Shown here piece after piece: positions 49,190 to 57,945 of a DNA stretch of 64,000 nucleotides. The notes beneath the pieces are model-generated. The model made no database searches, was not told the DNA's origin, and saw only the letters and a program-made list of their open reading frames with translations. The DNA comes from CAYFRC01 sp050946115 (GTDB lineage Bacteria > Bacillota > Clostridia > Christensenellales > Aristaeellaceae). A program made the translations under genes and the position numbers. The stretch's first letter is position 1; each line of letters opens with the position of its first letter. The stretch spans positions 124,001 through 188,000 of the forward strand of contig JBMNUF010000003.1 of assembly GCA_050946115.1 (NCBI GenBank), in the 5' to 3' direction.

Positions 49190-49218
49190 ATCATACCATA
49201 TCGCGCGGCGGCGTTCAA
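49190..49218 (-). promoter_or_regulatory. Promoter of lysC
   Basis: On the minus strand TTGAAC (49213-49218) and TATGAT (49190-49195) are 17 bases apart. The leader is about 35 bases, too short for a lysine riboswitch. Confidence 0.8.
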
Positions 49219-49254
49219 GTATCGCCGTGTTATGTTTCCCGTCTGCCGCTTTTT

Positions 49255-50454
49255 TTACCTTTCCTCTTTCACGACGATCATCCGCTCCGTAAAGTCGCGC
49301 CGCGCGCGCCGCGTTTGGGGGTGTTTCGTGCACAGCGCCCACAAATCCGTCGCGCGGCGCTCTAACCTGAAGCAGGGATGGTCGACGATGGCCTTGACGT
49401 TGGAGACAAACGGAATCTGCGCATTTTCGGAGATTTCGCGAAGCAGCGGCCGCGCACTCTCGCGAAAGCCCAGTAGCCGCGCGTAAGGCGGGCTCGGATA
49501 AGTGCTCGCGAGGTCATTATCGATGGATAGCAGCGCGCCCGTGCATATGCGGGAGAGCCGTGCCATGGTGTAGCGCTTGCACTTCAGCGCCTTGAGAAGG
49601 TCGCTGCGCGTGGGCGCTGCCTCCGCGCAGCGCAGGATTCGATCCTCCAGCCCCTCGGTGACATCGCATATGCCCATGAGCTCCTCCTTGTCCATGGTGC
49701 GGAGCCTGTCGAGCAGGAGGTTGTCCAGCCCCGTCGGGTCCGCGAACATGGTGGATTCCATATCCCGCAGCAGTAGGGCCGCCCCCTCGGGCAGGCAGGA
49801 AAGCGCCTCTTCGCGCCGCCCCTCGTGCAGCGCGAGCCGTATCGCGCCGGCGGATGCGAACTCCGATAGCTCCTTCGAGCAGTAATCGCCCTTGCGCTTG
49901 ACGGCGAAGAGCTGCATCGGGCGCAAAAGCCTGTCGTTCGCGCGCATATATTCGAGCGCAAGCGCGGTATTGGGCGCGTTCAACACGGACGGCTCGACGT
50001 TCAGATACTCGGCGAGCACCTCTCCGCGCGCACGGGCGAGCGATTTCCCCTTTTTGAGGTTCTTTTTGATTGCCCGGACGACCTGCGGCGGCTCCGCCTC
50101 AAAGGCGTCCGCCGCGAACTGCAGCGTCGGCAAATCGTCCGTCTCGCAGCCGAAGGATATGCCGTCCACGATGCCCAAGGACGAGAGCAGCCCCACGCCG
50201 CCCATGGCGAACCAGTCCGCGCTGCGCACCGCGAACAGCGCGGGCAGTTCGATCACGATGTCCGCGCCCTCCGTGAGCGCCATGCGCGCCCGCGTCCATT
50301 TGTCGATGAGCGCGGGCTCCCCGCGCTGCGTGAACGCGCCCGACATGACGACGATCACATAATCGCAGCCCGTCTGCCAGCGCGTCTCGTCGATATGGTA
50401 TTTGTGCCCCTTGTGAAAGGGATTGTATTCCGCGATGATCCCGACCGTTCGCAT
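49255..50454 (-). CDS. tmcAL: tRNA(Met) cytidine acetate ligase TmcAL
   Basis: TmcAL makes N4-acetylcytidine at the wobble base of elongator tRNA-Met using acetate and ATP. The 399-residue protein starts with the nucleotidyltransferase motif MRTVGIIAEYNPFHKGHKYHI and has VVMSGAFTQRGEPALIDKWTRARMALTEGADIVIELP and ISFGCETDD, all typical of the family. GAGGA precedes the ATG. It is the last gene of the operon that starts with ileS, 10 bases after the glycerophosphodiesterase gene. Confidence 0.94.
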   Translation of the reverse strand: MRTVGIIAEYNPFHKGHKYHIDETRWQTGCDYVIVVMSGAFTQRGEPALIDKWTRARMALTEGADIVIELPALFAVRSADWFAMGGVGLLSSLGIVDGISFGCETDDLPTLQFAADAFEAEPPQVVRAIKKNLKKGKSLARARGEVLAEYLNVEPSVLNAPNTALALEYMRANDRLLRPMQLFAVKRKGDYCSKELSEFASAGAIRLALHEGRREEALSCLPEGAALLLRDMESTMFADPTGLDNLLLDRLRTMDKEELMGICDVTEGLEDRILRCAEAAPTRSDLLKALKCKRYTMARLSRICTGALLSIDNDLASTYPSPPYARLLGFRESARPLLREISENAQIPFVSNVKAIVDHPCFRLERRATDLWALCTKHPQTRRARRDFTERMIVVKEER

Positions 50455-50464
50455 CTCCGTGTCC

Positions 50465-51193
50465 TCAGCGCGCGTCGCGAATCTTTCGCGCCAGATCGGG
50501 CTTGTCCGTGATGATCGCGTCCGCGCCCAAATCCAGCAGGCGCGCGATATCCTCTTCCGCGTTGACCGTCCACGGGTGTACCTTCACGCCGACGGCATGC
50601 GCCCTTTCGATCGCGCCCCCTTTGTAGAGGTTTTTGTAGTGCGGATGCAGCGCCGCGGCGCCCTGCTCTACGGCATATCGTTCCGCATTTTCGATGTCCT
50701 CGCCGTACAAAAGCCCCGTCTTGGCATCGGGCTTGATTTTCAGGATGATGCGCAGGCTCTCGTGGTCGAACGACGAATAGAGCACCCTGTCTTCCATGGC
50801 GCATTCCTTCGCGATCGCGATGCACTTTTCCTCGATGCCGTCGCACAGCGCGGAATCCTTCTTGATTTCGACGTTGACGGTGAGCCCCGTCGGCAGCAGC
50901 AGCGCAAACACCTCGCGCAGCGTCGGGATTTTCGCCTGTTCAAAGCCCGGAAAGCGCTTGCCGAAGGAAAATTCCTTGAGCTCCGCGAGCGTATGATCCG
51001 CGACCAAGCCCGTGCCCGTGGAGGTGCGGTCGATGGTCGCATCGTGGCAGACGACGACCTCGCCGTCCTTCGAGCAGCAAACGTCCAGTTCCACGCCGTC
51101 CGCGCCCATTTCGGCGGCGAGCGCAAAGGCCTCGAGCGTGTTTTCCGGCGCGTAGGCGGAAGCGCCCCTGTGCGCCCAAATCCGTGTCTTCAT
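50465..51193 (-). CDS. Glycerophosphodiester phosphodiesterase
   Basis: A 242-residue GDPD-family TIM barrel that hydrolyses glycerophosphodiesters to glycerol-3-phosphate and an alcohol. Catalytic motif IWAHRGASAYAPENTLEAFALAAEMGADGVELDV (the HR(x)nEN pattern and the metal-binding ExD), then VVCHDATIDRTSTG. The C terminus has VHPWTVNAEEDIARLLDLGADAIITDKPD. There is no signal peptide, so it probably recycles phospholipid products inside the cell. ATG 51193 follows GGAGGGAT. Confidence 0.94.
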   Translation of the reverse strand: MKTRIWAHRGASAYAPENTLEAFALAAEMGADGVELDVCCSKDGEVVVCHDATIDRTSTGTGLVADHTLAELKEFSFGKRFPGFEQAKIPTLREVFALLLPTGLTVNVEIKKDSALCDGIEEKCIAIAKECAMEDRVLYSSFDHESLRIILKIKPDAKTGLLYGEDIENAERYAVEQGAAALHPHYKNLYKGGAIERAHAVGVKVHPWTVNAEEDIARLLDLGADAIITDKPDLARKIRDAR

Positions 51194-51207
51194 GTCGATC
51201 CCTCCGT

Positions 51208-51567
51208 TTATTTGGTCCCGCCCGCGATGAGGCACATCCCGCTTATGAGCAGCGCCGCAAGCGCCGCCCATTCGATGCCGTCCACCCGAAAGCCGGGCAC
51301 GAGGCGCGGGATGAGCAAGATCAGGAGCGCGTCGATGACAAAACCGAAAAGCCCGAGTGTGATGCAGCCGATCGGCGCGGAGACGAGCCGCAATATCGGC
51401 CGCAGAAAGAGATACGCTACGCCCAGCGCGCAGCCGGCAGCCAGCGCATCGCGCATCGTTTCGGCGTGTACGCCCGGCAAAATCTCGCAGCATATGGGGA
51501 TGCCCGCCACGCAGCACAAAAACATCAGCGCGTTGCGCCCCATGCGCGGCGCGGGTGAATCGCTCAT
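51208..51567 (-). CDS. Small four-helix membrane protein of the 'phage holin 4' superfamily
   Basis: A 119-residue membrane protein with four hydrophobic segments and the conserved pattern ALGVAYLFLRPILRLVSAPIGCITLGLFGFVIDALLILLIPRLVPGFRV. This matches the mycobacterial-type four-TM holin family, common as a chromosomal housekeeping protein of unknown role; no phage genes are near. Its ATG overlaps the stop of the pseudouridine synthase gene by four bases, and the glycerophosphodiesterase follows after 14 bases. Confidence 0.85.
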   Translation of the reverse strand: MSDSPAPRMGRNALMFLCCVAGIPICCEILPGVHAETMRDALAAGCALGVAYLFLRPILRLVSAPIGCITLGLFGFVIDALLILLIPRLVPGFRVDGIEWAALAALLISGMCLIAGGTK

Positions 51568-52277
51568 TGCAGTCCCTCCAAATCAAAAGCGCTCCAGATG
51601 CCGTCCTTCGGCGGGCGCGACGTGAACGAAATCTCCTCGCGCAGCGTGGGATGCGGCACCGTGAGGCGATACGCCCAAAGCGCAATCTGCTGCCCCTTTT
51701 CGGCGCCGCCGTATCGCATATCCCCCCAAAGCGGGAGATTGCGCGCCGCGTGCTGCACGCGGATTTGGTGCGATCGCCCCGTATAGAGCGTAACGAGGGC
51801 AAGCGTCGCGTTTTCCGCTTGACAATAGGCAACCGGCTCGGAGACGAGTCGCGCGTACTTCGCGCCGGGCGTGCCCTCCGGCACCGCGCGGGAGGAGCCC
51901 GTTGCAGAATCCTTTAAGAGCCAATCCTCCATGTCGAGCTGCGCATCCATGCGCCCCTGAAGCACCGCGAGGTAGCGCTTGTCGGCATCGCGCCCCGCAA
52001 AATTCTCCGAGAGCCGCTTTGCCGCCTTACTCGTGCGCGCAAGGAGCAGCACGCCGCCGACGGGCCTGTCGAGCCGGTGCACCAGCCCCATGTAGACCTC
52101 GCCCGGCTTTTGAAACTTCTCCTTGATATAGCCTTTGCAGGCGGTAAATACGTCCAAATCGCCCGAAATGTCCCTCTGCACGGGCACATTGGGCGGCTTT
52201 TCGACGGCGAGCAGGTGGTTGTCCAGATACAGCACGCGGATTTCGCCCCTGCCGCAGGGGATTCTGTCATCAGTCAT
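51564..52277 (-). CDS. RluA-family pseudouridine synthase without S4 domain
   Basis: A 237-residue RNA pseudouridine synthase. The catalytic domain starts directly with IRVLYLDNHLLAVEKPPNVPVQRD, has the catalytic Asp motif GLVHRLDRPVGGVLLLARTSKAAKRLSE and ends with TGRSHQIRVQHAARNLPLWGDMRYG. It lacks an S4 domain, unlike the gene at 19180-20058. The start overlaps the end of the methyltransferase gene by eight bases, in the same operon as ileS. Target RNA unknown. Confidence 0.92.
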   Translation of the reverse strand: MTDDRIPCGRGEIRVLYLDNHLLAVEKPPNVPVQRDISGDLDVFTACKGYIKEKFQKPGEVYMGLVHRLDRPVGGVLLLARTSKAAKRLSENFAGRDADKRYLAVLQGRMDAQLDMEDWLLKDSATGSSRAVPEGTPGAKYARLVSEPVAYCQAENATLALVTLYTGRSHQIRVQHAARNLPLWGDMRYGGAEKGQQIALWAYRLTVPHPTLREEISFTSRPPKDGIWSAFDLEGLQ

Positions 52278-53133
52278 TGCCGCACCATCTTCCCGAAGCG
52301 CCGCAGGGGAGAACGCCCCCGCTCGTAATCGGCAGCACCAGTTCCGCCGCCTCGCTCGCGCCGCCCAAGCGCTTTCCGACCGTCATGCGCAGCATGTTTT
52401 GCAAAACCGCGGGCTGCAGCCCCGTCGTATAGCTGTTGATGAGCATAAAGCGCGCGTTTTCCGTCAATATGTCCGCGCAGGATTCGACCAGGCCGTACAG
52501 CGCGTCCTCCACCTTCCAGATCTCGCCGCCCGGGCCCCTGCCGTAGGACGGGGGGTCCATCAGGATGCCGTCGTACAGGCTGCCGCGCCGCTTTTCGCGC
52601 TGCACGAATTTGAGCGCGTCGTCCACGATCCAGCGGGTGAGGCTCGGGTTCACACCCGAAAGCGCGCAGTTTTCGCCCGCCCACTGCGTCATGCCCTTTG
52701 CCGCGTCCACATGGGTCACGTGCGCGCCCGCAAGGCAGCACGCCACGGTCGCCGCGCCGGTATAGCCGAAAAGGTTCAGTACCCGCACGGGGCTTTTCGC
52801 GCCGCGGATGATGCCCTGCATCCAGTCCCAATTCGCCGCCTGCTCCGGGAACAGGCCCGTGTGCTTGAAGCCTGTCGGACGGACGTAGAATTTCATTCCC
52901 TTGTAGGAGATGCTCCACCTGTCGGGCAGTTTGCGGAAGAACTCCCATTCGCCGCCGCCCTTGTTCGAGCGGTGGTACCACGCGTCGCACTTGCCCCACA
53001 GCGCCTCGTCCTGCTTTTTCCAGATGGCCTGCGGGTCGGGACGGCGCAGAAGCACGCCGCCCCAGCGTTCCAATTTCTCGCCATCTCCGGTATCGAGTAC
53101 CTCGTAGTCCTTCCAGTCGCCGGCGATGTACAT
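52270..53133 (-). CDS. Class I SAM-dependent RNA methyltransferase (RlmI/RlmK-like)
   Basis: A 287-residue methyltransferase. The SAM site is VRVLNLFGYTGAATVACCLAGAHVTHVDAAKGMTQWA, the catalytic-type motif is YDGILMDPPSYGRGPGGEIWK, and there is a conserved KFYVRPTGFKHTGLFPEQAANWDWM in front. It resembles the PF10672 group that methylates 23S rRNA cytosines, without the PUA domain of RlmI. ATG 53133 overlaps the stop of ileS (TGATG), so translation is likely coupled. Confidence 0.88.
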   Translation of the reverse strand: MYIAGDWKDYEVLDTGDGEKLERWGGVLLRRPDPQAIWKKQDEALWGKCDAWYHRSNKGGGEWEFFRKLPDRWSISYKGMKFYVRPTGFKHTGLFPEQAANWDWMQGIIRGAKSPVRVLNLFGYTGAATVACCLAGAHVTHVDAAKGMTQWAGENCALSGVNPSLTRWIVDDALKFVQREKRRGSLYDGILMDPPSYGRGPGGEIWKVEDALYGLVESCADILTENARFMLINSYTTGLQPAVLQNMLRMTVGKRLGGASEAAELVLPITSGGVLPCGASGRWCGND

Positions 53134-56100
53134 CACTTTGCCACCTTCACGGATAGGACGGCTTTTTCGCCGTTGATGTTCCATTCTTGCGCGATAAAGC
53201 TTTCGCCTGCCCCTTCAAAGGCGAGCGTGTGCGCGAGCACCGCGTTTTTGATCGTCTCCGCGCCTTTTTCGGCGACCTTGCGCAATTTTTCGCCCGTTTC
53301 GATGACGACGTGAATCCTATCCGTCACCTCGAAATCGGAATCCTTGCGCATGGTCTGGAGCTTGGAGATGATTTCGCGCACAAAGCCTTCTTCGATGAGC
53401 GAATCCGTGAGGTTTGTATCGAGCACGACCGTCATGCCCGCGTCCGCCGTCGCGACAAAGCCGGGCTTTTGCATCGGCTCGGTCAAAACGTCGCCCTCGG
53501 CAAGTTCGATTTTCGTTCCGTCAACCTCGAACACGAGCAGATCGCCGCGCGCGAAGGTATCGACGACGTCGTTTCCGTCCATTTCGAGCAGCGCCTGCCC
53601 GATTTTTCCCAGCAGCTTTCCGTAGCGGGGGCCGAGGGTGCGCATCTGCGGCTTGCATTTATAGGTCGTAAACGCGCGCGCATCGTCCACGAAGCGAACT
53701 TCCTTCACGTTCAGTTCGTCCGCGATGAGGTTCGTAAGCGGCTGCGGAAGCGCCCTGCCCTGCACGAACAGGTTCTGCAAGGGCTGGCGCACCTTGAGGT
53801 TTGCGGTGGCGCGGCAGGCGCGGCCCAGCTGCACGGCGGAGATGACGACTTCCATGTCGTCCTCGAGCGCCTTGTCTACCAGCGCGAGGTTCGCCTTCGG
53901 GAAGTCGCACAGGTGCACGCTCTCGGGCGCGTCCTTTCGGACGGAGACGACGAGGTTTTGATACATGGTCTCCGACATGAAGGGGATGTACGGCGCGCAG
54001 AGCTTGGTCAGGGTCACCAGCACGGTGTACAGCGTCTCAAACGCGGCGAGCTTGTCGCCCGCGAGCCCCTTGCCCCAGAACCGTTCGCGGCAGCGGCGCA
54101 CGTACCAGTTGGAAAGTTCGTCCACAAAGGATTGGATCGCGCGGCTCGTCTCGGTGATCTTGTATCTATCGAGCCCGTCGTCCACGAACCGCACGAGCGT
54201 GTGGAGCTTGGAGAGCACCCACCTGTCCATCATGGAGAAATCCTCGGGATTCGCCTTCGCCTTTTCCGGGTCGTACCCGTCGATCGAGGCGTACAGCGTG
54301 AAGAAGGCGTAGGTGTTCCAGAGCGTGCCCATGAACTTGCGCTGCGCCTCGCTCACGAGGTCGTCGGAGAAGCGGCTCGGCAGCCACGGCGCGCCCACGG
54401 TATAGAAGTACCAGCGCACGGCGTCCGCGCCCTGCTTGTCGAGCACCGTCCACGGGTCGACGACGTTGCCCTTGTGCTTGGACATCTTCGCGCCTTCCTT
54501 GTCGAGCACGTGCCCGAGCACGATGCAGTTTTCAAACGGCGCGCGGTCGAACAGGAGCGTTCCGATCGCGAGCAGGGTATAGAACCAACCGCGCGTCTGG
54601 TCGATGGCCTCGGAGATGAAATCCGCGGGGAAATTCTCCTCGAAGATTTCTTTATTTTCAAAGGGATAGTGCCACTGCGCGAAGGGCATGGAGCCGGAAT
54701 CGTACCAGCAGTCGATCACCTCGGGCGTGCGCTTCATTTCGCCGCCGCACTTGCCGCAGGTGAGCAGCACGCGGTCGATATATGGGCGGTGCAGCTCGAT
54801 GTCCTCGGGCACGTCCTTGCCCAGCGCCCTCAATTCTTCGACAGAGCCCACGACGTGGATGTTTCCGCAGTCCGCGCAGATCCACACGGGCAGCGGCGTT
54901 CCCCAGTAGCGCTCGCGCGACAGACCCCAGTCGATCACGTTTTCGACGAAGTTGCCCATCCTGCCGTCCTTGATGTTTTCGGGCATCCAGTTGACCGCCT
55001 GGTTGGACGCCTTGAGCTTTTCGCGCACGGCGGTCATGCGGATGAACCACGTTGGGCGGGCGTAGTAGATGAGCGGGGTGTCGCAGCGCCAGCAGAAGGG
55101 ATAGTCGTGCTCGAACGGGATTTCACCAACGAGCTTATCGTTTTCCCGCAGATTCTCGACGATCAGGGGGTCGGCCTTTTTCACGAAGGTGCCGCCCCAG
55201 GGTGTGCACTCGTCCATGCAGCCCGCGGCGTCGACGAGCTGCAGGAACGGAAGGTCGTTCTCCCTGCCGACGCGCGCGTCGTCCTCGCCGAACGCGGGCG
55301 CGATGTGTACGATGCCCGTGCCGTCCGTCAGCGTGACGTATCCGTCCGCGACGACGCGCCACGCGGGCTTGTCCACGCATTCTTTCTGGAAGTCGAACAG
55401 CGGCTCGTACTCCATGCCGACGAGCTCTGCGCCCTTGACGAGCGCCTTGTCCGAAATTTCCGCCTCTGCGCCCAGGACGCTTTCGATCAGCGCGTCCGCC
55501 ATGATGATCGTATCGCCCCGATAGACAAAGCGGGCGTAGTCAAATTCGGCGTTGACGCACAGCGCGACGTTTGAGGGCAGCGTCCAAGGCGTGGTCGTCC
55601 ACGCATACAGGAAGGTATTCTCTTCGCCCTTGACGCGAAAGCGCACGATTGCGGAATTTTCCCTGACGGTTTTATAGCCCTGCGAAACCTCGTGGCTCGA
55701 GAGCGCGGTGCCGCAGCGCGGGCAGTAGGGAACCACCTTATGCCCCTTGTAGAGCAGCCCCTTGTCGTGCACCTGCTTTAACGACCACCACACGGATTCG
55801 ATGTAGTTGTTTTCGTAGGTGATGTACGGGCCGTCCATGTCCGCCCAGAAGCCTACGCGGTCGGACATCTTCTCCCATTCGGATTTATACGTCCAGACGG
55901 ATTCCTTGCACGCCTTGATAAACGGCTCGATGCCGTACTTTTCGATTTGCTCCTTGCCGTCCAGCCCCAAGAGCCTTTCGACCTCCAATTCGACGGGCAA
56001 GCCGTGCGTGTCCCAGCCCGCCTTGCGCGGCACCTTATATCCCTTCATGGTCTTGTAGCGCGGGACGATATCCTTCATGACGCGCGTTAAGATATGGCCG

Positions 56101-56267
56101 ATGTGCGGCTTGCCGTTTGCCGTGGGCGGGCCGTCGTAAAAGGTGAATACCTCGCGACCCTCGCGGCATTCGATGGAACGCTCGAAAATCCTGTGCTCCT
56201 TCCAAAAATCGAGCACCTCATTCTCGCGCGATAAAAAATCCAGATTCGTGGATGCCTTCTCGATCAT
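53133..56267 (-). CDS. ileS: Isoleucyl-tRNA synthetase, long (eukaryote-like) type
   Basis: Charges tRNA-Ile. 1044 residues, the size of the IleS2-type enzymes and longer than the ~920-residue IleS1. Class I motifs are PHIGHIL (HIGH) and KMSKHKGNV (KMSKS). The stretches GWDTHGLPVELEVERLLGL and PYCPRCGTALSSHEVSQGYK are typical of the eukaryote-like clade, in which lower mupirocin sensitivity is known. An editing domain (CP1) is present, with the TTTPWTLPSN motif. ATG 56267 follows GGAGGGAACGG. It is regulated by the T-box leader upstream and heads a six-gene operon. Confidence 0.96.
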   Translation of the reverse strand: MIEKASTNLDFLSRENEVLDFWKEHRIFERSIECREGREVFTFYDGPPTANGKPHIGHILTRVMKDIVPRYKTMKGYKVPRKAGWDTHGLPVELEVERLLGLDGKEQIEKYGIEPFIKACKESVWTYKSEWEKMSDRVGFWADMDGPYITYENNYIESVWWSLKQVHDKGLLYKGHKVVPYCPRCGTALSSHEVSQGYKTVRENSAIVRFRVKGEENTFLYAWTTTPWTLPSNVALCVNAEFDYARFVYRGDTIIMADALIESVLGAEAEISDKALVKGAELVGMEYEPLFDFQKECVDKPAWRVVADGYVTLTDGTGIVHIAPAFGEDDARVGRENDLPFLQLVDAAGCMDECTPWGGTFVKKADPLIVENLRENDKLVGEIPFEHDYPFCWRCDTPLIYYARPTWFIRMTAVREKLKASNQAVNWMPENIKDGRMGNFVENVIDWGLSRERYWGTPLPVWICADCGNIHVVGSVEELRALGKDVPEDIELHRPYIDRVLLTCGKCGGEMKRTPEVIDCWYDSGSMPFAQWHYPFENKEIFEENFPADFISEAIDQTRGWFYTLLAIGTLLFDRAPFENCIVLGHVLDKEGAKMSKHKGNVVDPWTVLDKQGADAVRWYFYTVGAPWLPSRFSDDLVSEAQRKFMGTLWNTYAFFTLYASIDGYDPEKAKANPEDFSMMDRWVLSKLHTLVRFVDDGLDRYKITETSRAIQSFVDELSNWYVRRCRERFWGKGLAGDKLAAFETLYTVLVTLTKLCAPYIPFMSETMYQNLVVSVRKDAPESVHLCDFPKANLALVDKALEDDMEVVISAVQLGRACRATANLKVRQPLQNLFVQGRALPQPLTNLIADELNVKEVRFVDDARAFTTYKCKPQMRTLGPRYGKLLGKIGQALLEMDGNDVVDTFARGDLLVFEVDGTKIELAEGDVLTEPMQKPGFVATADAGMTVVLDTNLTDSLIEEGFVREIISKLQTMRKDSDFEVTDRIHVVIETGEKLRKVAEKGAETIKNAVLAHTLAFEGAGESFIAQEWNINGEKAVLSVKVAK

Positions 56268-56520
56268 TTCCGTTCCCTCCAAAAAATAAAATCTTCCTCC
56301 CCATGGGACGAAGACTCGTTCGTGGTACCACCCAAATTGCTTCTCAGTGCGCACAGGCATGCGCCGCCGCTGTAACGGGCGAACCCGGCTCGGCCTACTT
56401 TTTCGTTCAGCCTGCCGCTCGGGGAGGATACCTTGCGCGCCTTTCCGTCCGGCTCGCACCGAATGCCGGCTCTCTGTGCGGATCGCCGCGGGGCGTTCCC
56501 TTCATCGCGTACTATCACAT
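56268..56520 (-). promoter_or_regulatory. T-box leader (isoleucine) upstream of ileS
   Basis: The 374-base gap before ileS holds a T-box. On the minus strand, in order: the Stem I apical pair AGAGAGC and GGTGCGAGCCGG; a specifier-region ATC codon (56427-56429), decoded as Ile; the AAAGTAGG...CCGTTACA segment; the T-box core GGGTGGTACCACG (about 56321-56336); and a terminator. Uncharged tRNA-Ile pairs with the specifier and the UGG of the core and prevents termination. A TATACT -10-like box lies at 56525-56530 with no clear -35. Confidence 0.95.
56283..56318 (-). terminator. Terminator of the ileS T-box
   Basis: On the minus strand TCTTCGTCCC and GGGAGGAAGA pair with one mismatch round a short loop, followed by TTTTATTTTTT. 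Its left arm is shared with the T-box antiterminator. Confidence 0.88.
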
Positions 56521-56605
56521 ATATAGTATATCGCAGGAATGTAATGGGGGATCGAAGGCGCGCGAAAAATCCAAAATTTTACAATAAAAAGCCGCTGCGG
56601 GACGG

Positions 56606-56631
56606 AAAAACCCCCTCCGCGCGGGAGGGGG
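56606..56631 (-). terminator. Terminator after rpsR
   Basis: CCCCCTCC and GGAGGGGG pair around a GCGCG loop; on the minus strand TTTTTCC follows. It lies 11 bases after the rpsR stop and ends the rpsF-ssb-rpsR transcript. Confidence 0.88.
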
Positions 56632-56641
56632 CATAAGGAAC

Positions 56642-56896
56642 TCAGTCGGCCGCGTAGGGCAGAAGCGCGATGGTACGTGCGCGCTTGATTGCCGTGGAGA
56701 GCTGGCGCTGGTGCTTTGCGCAGGTGCCGCTCATCCGGCGGGGCAGGATCTTGCCGCGCTCATTGGTGAAGCGGCGAAGCCTGTTGGTGTCCTTATAATC
56801 GATGTGCTGTACTTTTTCAACACAAAATGTGCAGACTTTCCTGCGCGGCCTGCGGCCGCGCGGACGGCGGGCGCGATCGCCTCTATCCTCGGACAT
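56642..56896 (-). CDS. rpsR: 30S ribosomal protein S18
   Basis: An 84-residue S18. The family core CTFCVEKVQHIDYKDTNRLRRFTNERGKILPRRMSGTCAKHQRQLSTAIKRARTIALLPY is complete. It has an arginine-rich N terminus and keeps zinc-type cysteines (CxxC and a later Cys), the C+ form. S18 pairs with S6 in the 30S platform. GAGGAGGAG precedes the ATG. It is the third gene of the conserved rpsF-ssb-rpsR operon. Confidence 0.97.
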   Translation of the reverse strand: MSEDRGDRARRPRGRRPRRKVCTFCVEKVQHIDYKDTNRLRRFTNERGKILPRRMSGTCAKHQRQLSTAIKRARTIALLPYAAD

Positions 56897-56949
56897 AGTA
56901 TTCTCCTCCTCAGTTTCGAAAATCGCCTGAAGGGATGCGGCAACGCGTG

Positions 56950-57420
56950 TCAGAACGGCAAGTCGTCATCGTCTGCGGGATCGCCGAAGCCACCGGACGC
57001 CGTCGCGCCTTCCTGAGGCTCGAACTTCGGCTGATAGCTGCGCGCCTGCGGAGGTTCGGACGGGAGCGGCACCTCCTGCTGATAGGAGGACTCCGCCTGT
57101 CCCTGTGGCGACGAAAGGAATTCTACCTGATCTGCGACGACCTCGACGACATAGCGCCTCGTTCCGTCCTGCGCATCATAGGAGCGGGACTGCAGGCTGC
57201 CCTCGACCGCGACCTTGCGACCCTTCGCGAGATAGCGGTGGCAGAGCTCTGCGAGCTGGCGCCACGTGACGATATTCAGAAAATCCGCCTCGCGCACACC
57301 CTGCTGGTTCGTAAACCGCCTGTTGATCGCGATCGTGAACGTGCATACGGGGGTGCCGTTTGACGTGGTGCGAAGCTCGGGATCTCTCGTCAGATTTCCG
57401 ATCAAAATTGCTTTGTTCAT
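56950..57420 (-). CDS. ssb: Single-stranded DNA-binding protein
   Basis: A 156-residue SSB that coats single-stranded DNA in replication and repair. The OB fold starts MNKAILIGNLTRDPELRTTSNGTPVCTFTIAINRRF. The Pro/Gln-rich tail ends in the conserved acidic tip DPADDDDLPF that recruits partner proteins. Length and order between rpsF and rpsR are standard for Firmicutes. Confidence 0.97.
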   Translation of the reverse strand: MNKAILIGNLTRDPELRTTSNGTPVCTFTIAINRRFTNQQGVREADFLNIVTWRQLAELCHRYLAKGRKVAVEGSLQSRSYDAQDGTRRYVVEVVADQVEFLSSPQGQAESSYQQEVPLPSEPPQARSYQPKFEPQEGATASGGFGDPADDDDLPF

Positions 57421-57453
57421 ACACTTACCTGCCTTTCCCGAAGGCGTCCTGTG

Positions 57454-57879
57454 TTACACCTCGACGACGGTTTCTGCTGCCGCGACGGGCTGTTCGGGCT
57501 TGGCCGCGGGCTCCTCTGCCGCTGCGGGCGCCGCGGGCGCCGCATGCTGCGGGTTGAACGAAGGCCTCAGAGGCTCTCTCTTCGTCGGGATGGCGCCTTC
57601 GAAGCGGACCACGAGATAACGGAGAACATATTCCGCAATCTGCATGTTACGTTCCAGCTCACGGGGCAGGTCGGACGGGGCGGTGATGTACATGAGCACA
57701 TAATAGCCCTCGGTCTTGTAGTTGATGGTATACGCCAGGCGGCGCTTTCCCCATTCGTCCACGCGGTCCACCTTACCGCCGTTCGTCTCCACCAGCTTGG
57801 CAAAACGGGCGATGGCATCGTTCCTCGCCTGCTCCTCCATAGCGGTATCGAGCAGATACATAACTTCGTACTGATTCAA
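57454..57879 (-). CDS. rpsF: 30S ribosomal protein S6 with an Ala/Pro/Glu tail
   Basis: A 141-residue S6. The core starts MNQYEVMYLLDTAMEEQARNDAIARF and has GKVDRVDEWGKRRLAYTINYKTEGYYVLMYI and PRELERNMQIAEYVLRYLVVRF. Beyond residue ~100 is an extra tail rich in Ala, Pro and Glu (PAAPAAAEEPAAKPEQPVAA). The start is taken as TTG 57879: AAGGAGGTG lies six bases upstream and the protein then begins like other S6 proteins. The GTG at 57888 is part of that ribosome binding site. Confidence 0.95.
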   Translation of the reverse strand: MNQYEVMYLLDTAMEEQARNDAIARFAKLVETNGGKVDRVDEWGKRRLAYTINYKTEGYYVLMYITAPSDLPRELERNMQIAEYVLRYLVVRFEGAIPTKREPLRPSFNPQHAAPAAPAAAEEPAAKPEQPVAAAETVVEV

Positions 57880-57888
57880 TATTTTCAC

Positions 57889-57945
57889 CTCCTTATGGAC
57901 TTAAGGCCCCGGCCGGTTGCGCCGGAGCAAGGATGCGCACATAGT
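57889..57945 (-). promoter_or_regulatory. Candidate S6:S18-binding leader of rpsF
   Basis: On the minus strand the short leader between promoter and ribosome binding site folds as GCTCCGG / CCGGGGC around CGCAACCGG, exposing a CCG triplet. Known rpsF leaders bound by the S6:S18 complex carry a hairpin with an exposed CCG. The match is by eye only. Confidence 0.5.

Noticed and set aside
49151..49254. Lysine riboswitch upstream of aspartate kinase
   Set aside because: The promoter leaves a leader of about 35 bases, far too short for the ~170-base lysine aptamer.
51208..51567. Holin-family protein as evidence of a prophage
   Set aside because: This four-helix family is widespread on chromosomes; the gene is in the ileS operon and no phage genes are near.
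53187..55574. A 795-codon open frame antisense to ileS
   Set aside because: Shadow of the ileS reading frame; no domain recognised.
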